NCBI GenBank assembly: GCA_009699645.1
Contig: WLNU01000012.1
Location: 1 to 17,408, forward strand
Origin: Actinomycetota bacterium
Lineage (GTDB): Bacteria; Actinomycetota; Actinomycetes; Nanopelagicales; Nanopelagicaceae
Direction: 5' to 3'
Length of the DNA stretch: 17,408 nucleotides
Both the position numbers and the translations under genes were made by a program. The notes below the pieces were generated by a model. The model was not told the origin of the DNA. It saw nothing but the letters and a program-made list of their open reading frames with translations, and searched no databases. Positions within the stretch are counted from its first letter, which is position 1; the number at the start of each line of letters is the position of its first letter. Below, piece after piece: positions 15,418-17,408 of this stretch.

Positions 15418-16016
15418 TCGCAATTCTCGATTATGGATCTGGAAACTTACGATCGGCTGAACGTGCATTTGCAACGAGTGGCTTAGATGTAGTTGTCACA
15501 TCTGATGCACGCATCGCGATAGAGGCCGATGGTCTAGTTGTCCCAGGTGTCGGTGCATTTGCGGCCTGCATGCAGGGATTAAATGCCATTGATGGCGCAA
15601 GCATCATCAAGAAGCGATTAGAACGCGAACGCCCAACCTTTGGAATTTGTATTGGTATGCAGATTCTCTTTGCATTGGGGGAGGAGCATTCAGCGGGCAA
15701 GCCGCACTCTGGCGTCGGTATCTGGCCTGGCTCTATTACTGAATTAACTGCACCAATTTTGCCGCACATGGGATGGAACAGCGTTGAAGCACCATATGAG
15801 TCGGTTTTATTTGCAGGCGTTGAAAGTGAGTCTTTCTACTTTGTGCACTCATATGCAGCAAAAACCGCCTATGGAGAACTGCAGACATGGACTACATATG
15901 GGGAGCGATTTTTATCGGCAGTTGAGGACGCCTATGTCTGCGCAACACAGTTTCACCCAGAAAAATCGGGCGATGCTGGCCTCAAACTCATAAAAAATTG
16001 GACAGGTTCGCTATGA
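15414..16016 (+). CDS. hisH: Imidazole glycerol phosphate synthase, glutaminase subunit
   Basis: Class I glutamine amidotransferase that supplies ammonia to HisF. The catalytic triad is C79 in GICIGMQ, H181 and E183 in [16 protein letters not shown] at 42-49 forms part of the oxyanion region. The start is TTG at 15414, overlapping the hisB TGA (TTGA); no other start fits, because the family N-terminus [11 protein letters not shown] follows at once. 200 residues is normal. Coupling to hisB and hisA by overlaps suggests co-ordinated dosage with HisF. Confidence 0.96.
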   Translation: MIAILDYGSGNLRSAERAFATSGLDVVVTSDARIAIEADGLVVPGVGAFAACMQGLNAIDGASIIKKRLERERPTFGICIGMQILFALGEEHSAGKPHSGVGIWPGSITELTAPILPHMGWNSVEAPYESVLFAGVESESFYFVHSYAAKTAYGELQTWTTYGERFLSAVEDAYVCATQFHPEKSGDAGLKLIKNWTGSL

Positions 16017-16738
16017 AGTATTTAGAGCTCTTACCTGCAGTTGATGTCAAAGATGGACGTGCCGTTCGCTTGGTGCAGGGTGAGTTATCAAAAGAGAGTA
16101 TTTACGGCGCTCCGCTTGAAGTTGCACTTGAGTTTCAAAACGCTGGGGCAGAGTGGATTCACTTAGTGGATTTAGATGCAGCCTTTGGGCGCGGAGACAA
16201 CTCCCGGATGCTGGCCGAAATAGTCGGTGCGCTGGATATTAAAGTTGAGCTCTCAGGTGGAGTTCGAGATGATGAATCTCTAGCGCGAGCGATCGCTACT
16301 GGATGTAGACGCATTAACTTAGGTACAGCGGCCCTTGAAAACCCCGAATGGACTGCGCGCGTGATAGCCGAGCACGGGGATCTAATTGCAGTTGGCTTAG
16401 ATGTACGTGGGCAAACCTTGGCTGCACGCGGGTGGACAAGTGAAGGGGGAGATCTCTTTGAAACTCTTGCACGTCTTGATCGCGATGGTTGTGCGCGATA
16501 TGTAGTCACCGATGTTACAAAAGATGGAACCTTAACGGGACCAAATATCGAGCTATTAAAATCCGTCTGTGCTGCAACTTCAAAGCCGGTAGTTGCAAGT
16601 GGTGGAATCTCAAACCTTAGCGATATCGCAGATTTAGCGGCTCTCACTTCGATTGGCATTGAGGGTGCAATCGTTGGTAAAGCGCTTTATGCCGGTGCAT
16701 TCACTTTGGGCGAGGCGTTAAAGGTTGCATCGAAATGA
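16013..16738 (+). CDS. priA: Phosphoribosyl isomerase A (HisA/PriA-like)
   Basis: TIM-barrel isomerase that converts ProFAR to PRFAR in histidine synthesis. The actinobacterial PriA form also isomerises phosphoribosyl-anthranilate in tryptophan synthesis, replacing TrpF. D11 in [10 protein letters not shown] and D171 in [15 protein letters not shown] are the acid/base pair. [10 protein letters not shown] (139-148) resembles the PriA loop whose Arg and Trp allow both substrates. ATG at 16013 overlaps the hisH TGA and starts exactly at the family N-terminus [11 protein letters not shown]. An upstream in-frame GTG-type start at 15998 would add five residues inside hisH and is less likely. 241 residues. 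The dual role is inferred from motif and phylum. Confidence 0.93.
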   Translation: MKYLELLPAVDVKDGRAVRLVQGELSKESIYGAPLEVALEFQNAGAEWIHLVDLDAAFGRGDNSRMLAEIVGALDIKVELSGGVRDDESLARAIATGCRRINLGTAALENPEWTARVIAEHGDLIAVGLDVRGQTLAARGWTSEGGDLFETLARLDRDGCARYVVTDVTKDGTLTGPNIELLKSVCAATSKPVVASGGISNLSDIADLAALTSIGIEGAIVGKALYAGAFTLGEALKVASK

Positions 16739-17408
16739 CTCTCTCAGTTCGCATCATTCCCTGTCTTGATGTAACAGATGGCCGGGTTGTTAAGGGTGTT
16801 AACTTCACAAACCTTGTCGATGCCGGTGATCCCGTTGAGATGGCACAGCTCTATGGCGCAGAGGGCGCTGATGAACTTACCTTTCTCGATATCTCAGCAA
16901 GTAGTTCGGGGCGCGAAACTACCTTAGATATTGTTCGCCGCACCGCCGAACAGGTTTTCATTCCACTCACAGTTGGCGGCGGGATCCGAAGCGTTCTGGA
17001 TGTGGATCGACTTTTGCGTGCAGGAGCTGACAAGATCTCTATTAATACATCGGCTATCGCTCGCCCCGAACTAATTGCAGAGATCGCAGATCGTTTTGGT
17101 TCACAGGTCTTAGTTTTATCAGTCGATGCACGCAGAGCACGCACGGACTCTGGCTTTGAAGTTACAACACATGGTGGACGCGAAGGTAGCAATTTAGATG
17201 CTCTCATGTGGGTAGAAAAAGCCTGTGCACTCGGAGTCGGGGAGATCCTCTTAAATTCAATGGATGCAGATGGTACGCGCGCCGGTTATGACATCGGAAT
17301 GATTCGAGCGGTGCGCTCGGTATCTAAGGTCCCACTTATCGCTAGTGGTGGGGCGGGTAGCCTTGCAGATTTTGCGGCGGCTTTAGATGCCGGGGCTGAT
17401 GCACTCCT
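16735..17408 (+). CDS. hisF: Imidazole glycerol phosphate synthase, cyclase subunit (cut at window edge)
   Basis: The ATG overlaps the hisA TGA (ATGA), and the frame stays open for 224 codons to the end of the window. HisF condenses PRFAR with ammonia from HisH to give imidazoleglycerol phosphate and [21 protein letters not shown] starts at residue 6; D12 and D131 (LSVDAR) are the expected catalytic aspartates. LTVGGGIRS (78-86) and [10 protein letters not shown] (201-210) are the phosphate-binding loops of the barrel. About 25-35 residues of the usual length near 255 are missing on the right. Nothing suggests a broken gene; the truncation is the window boundary. Confidence 0.96.
   Translation, partial: MTLSVRIIPCLDVTDGRVVKGVNFTNLVDAGDPVEMAQLYGAEGADELTFLDISASSSGRETTLDIVRRTAEQVFIPLTVGGGIRSVLDVDRLLRAGADKISINTSAIARPELIAEIADRFGSQVLVLSVDARRARTDSGFEVTTHGGREGSNLDALMWVEKACALGVGEILLNSMDADGTRAGYDIGMIRAVRSVSKVPLIASGGAGSLADFAAALDAGADAL

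Noticed and set aside
15998..16012. Longer hisA starting at 15998
   Set aside because: It adds five residues (MDRFA) inside hisH. The ATG at 16013 makes the usual ATGA overlap and begins with the family N-terminus.
1..17408. A new defence, mobile or secondary-metabolite system in the window
   Set aside because: Every sizeable open frame belongs to a known housekeeping family in an order known from Actinobacteria. No transposase, integrase, direct-repeat array or unknown large gene is present.

Overview
This is a gene-dense piece of core chromosome, about 97% coding, from an actinobacterium. The evidence is the gene order and the protein types. The cell-division cluster tail runs ftsZ, pgeF/ylmD, yggS/ylmE, sepF, yggT/ylmG. 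IleRS is of the eukaryote-like class found in Actinobacteria. A DksA-like zinc-finger protein sits next to lspA and rluD, DnaE is of the DnaE1 type, and HisA is PriA-like. Base composition looks balanced (roughly 45-50% G+C by eye, not computed) rather than GC-rich. With the tiny intergenic gaps, this suggests a streamlined planktonic lineage such as the freshwater acI/Nanopelagicales group; that placement is inference.

Layout. Positions 1-3299 (+) hold a possible ftsQ end followed by ftsZ, pgeF, yggS, sepF and yggT, all closely packed. Positions 3286-6399 (-) hold ileS, tail-to-tail with yggT and sharing 14 bp with it. The only sizeable non-coding stretch, 6400-6672, lies between divergent ileS and the dksA-like gene. 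It holds a well-formed translational T-box leader for ileS and the start signals for the rightward genes. Positions 6673-12372 (+) hold the dksA-like gene, lspA, rluD and dnaE. Positions 12426-17408 (+) hold a single histidine operon, hisD-hisC-hisB-hisH-hisA-hisF, with hisF cut off by the window edge.

How the parts work together. FtsZ forms the division ring, SepF tethers it to the membrane, and the small conserved genes between and after them are their usual partners. IleRS synthesis is tuned by uncharged tRNA-Ile through the T-box. LspA, RluD and DnaE serve lipoprotein maturation, 23S rRNA modification and chromosome replication. The his genes cover six proteins of histidine synthesis: IGP synthase (HisH/HisF), ProFAR isomerase (HisA), dehydratase (HisB), aminotransferase (HisC) and dehydrogenase (HisD).

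I found no mobile element, CRISPR array, tRNA, rRNA or defence-like cassette, and no candidate for a wholly new system. The points most worth a second look are the ileS T-box with an apparent ultrashort Stem I, the absence of divIVA next to yggT together with the inverted ileS, the histone-H1-like tail on the DksA-like protein, and several starts that look leaderless (clearest at hisD).
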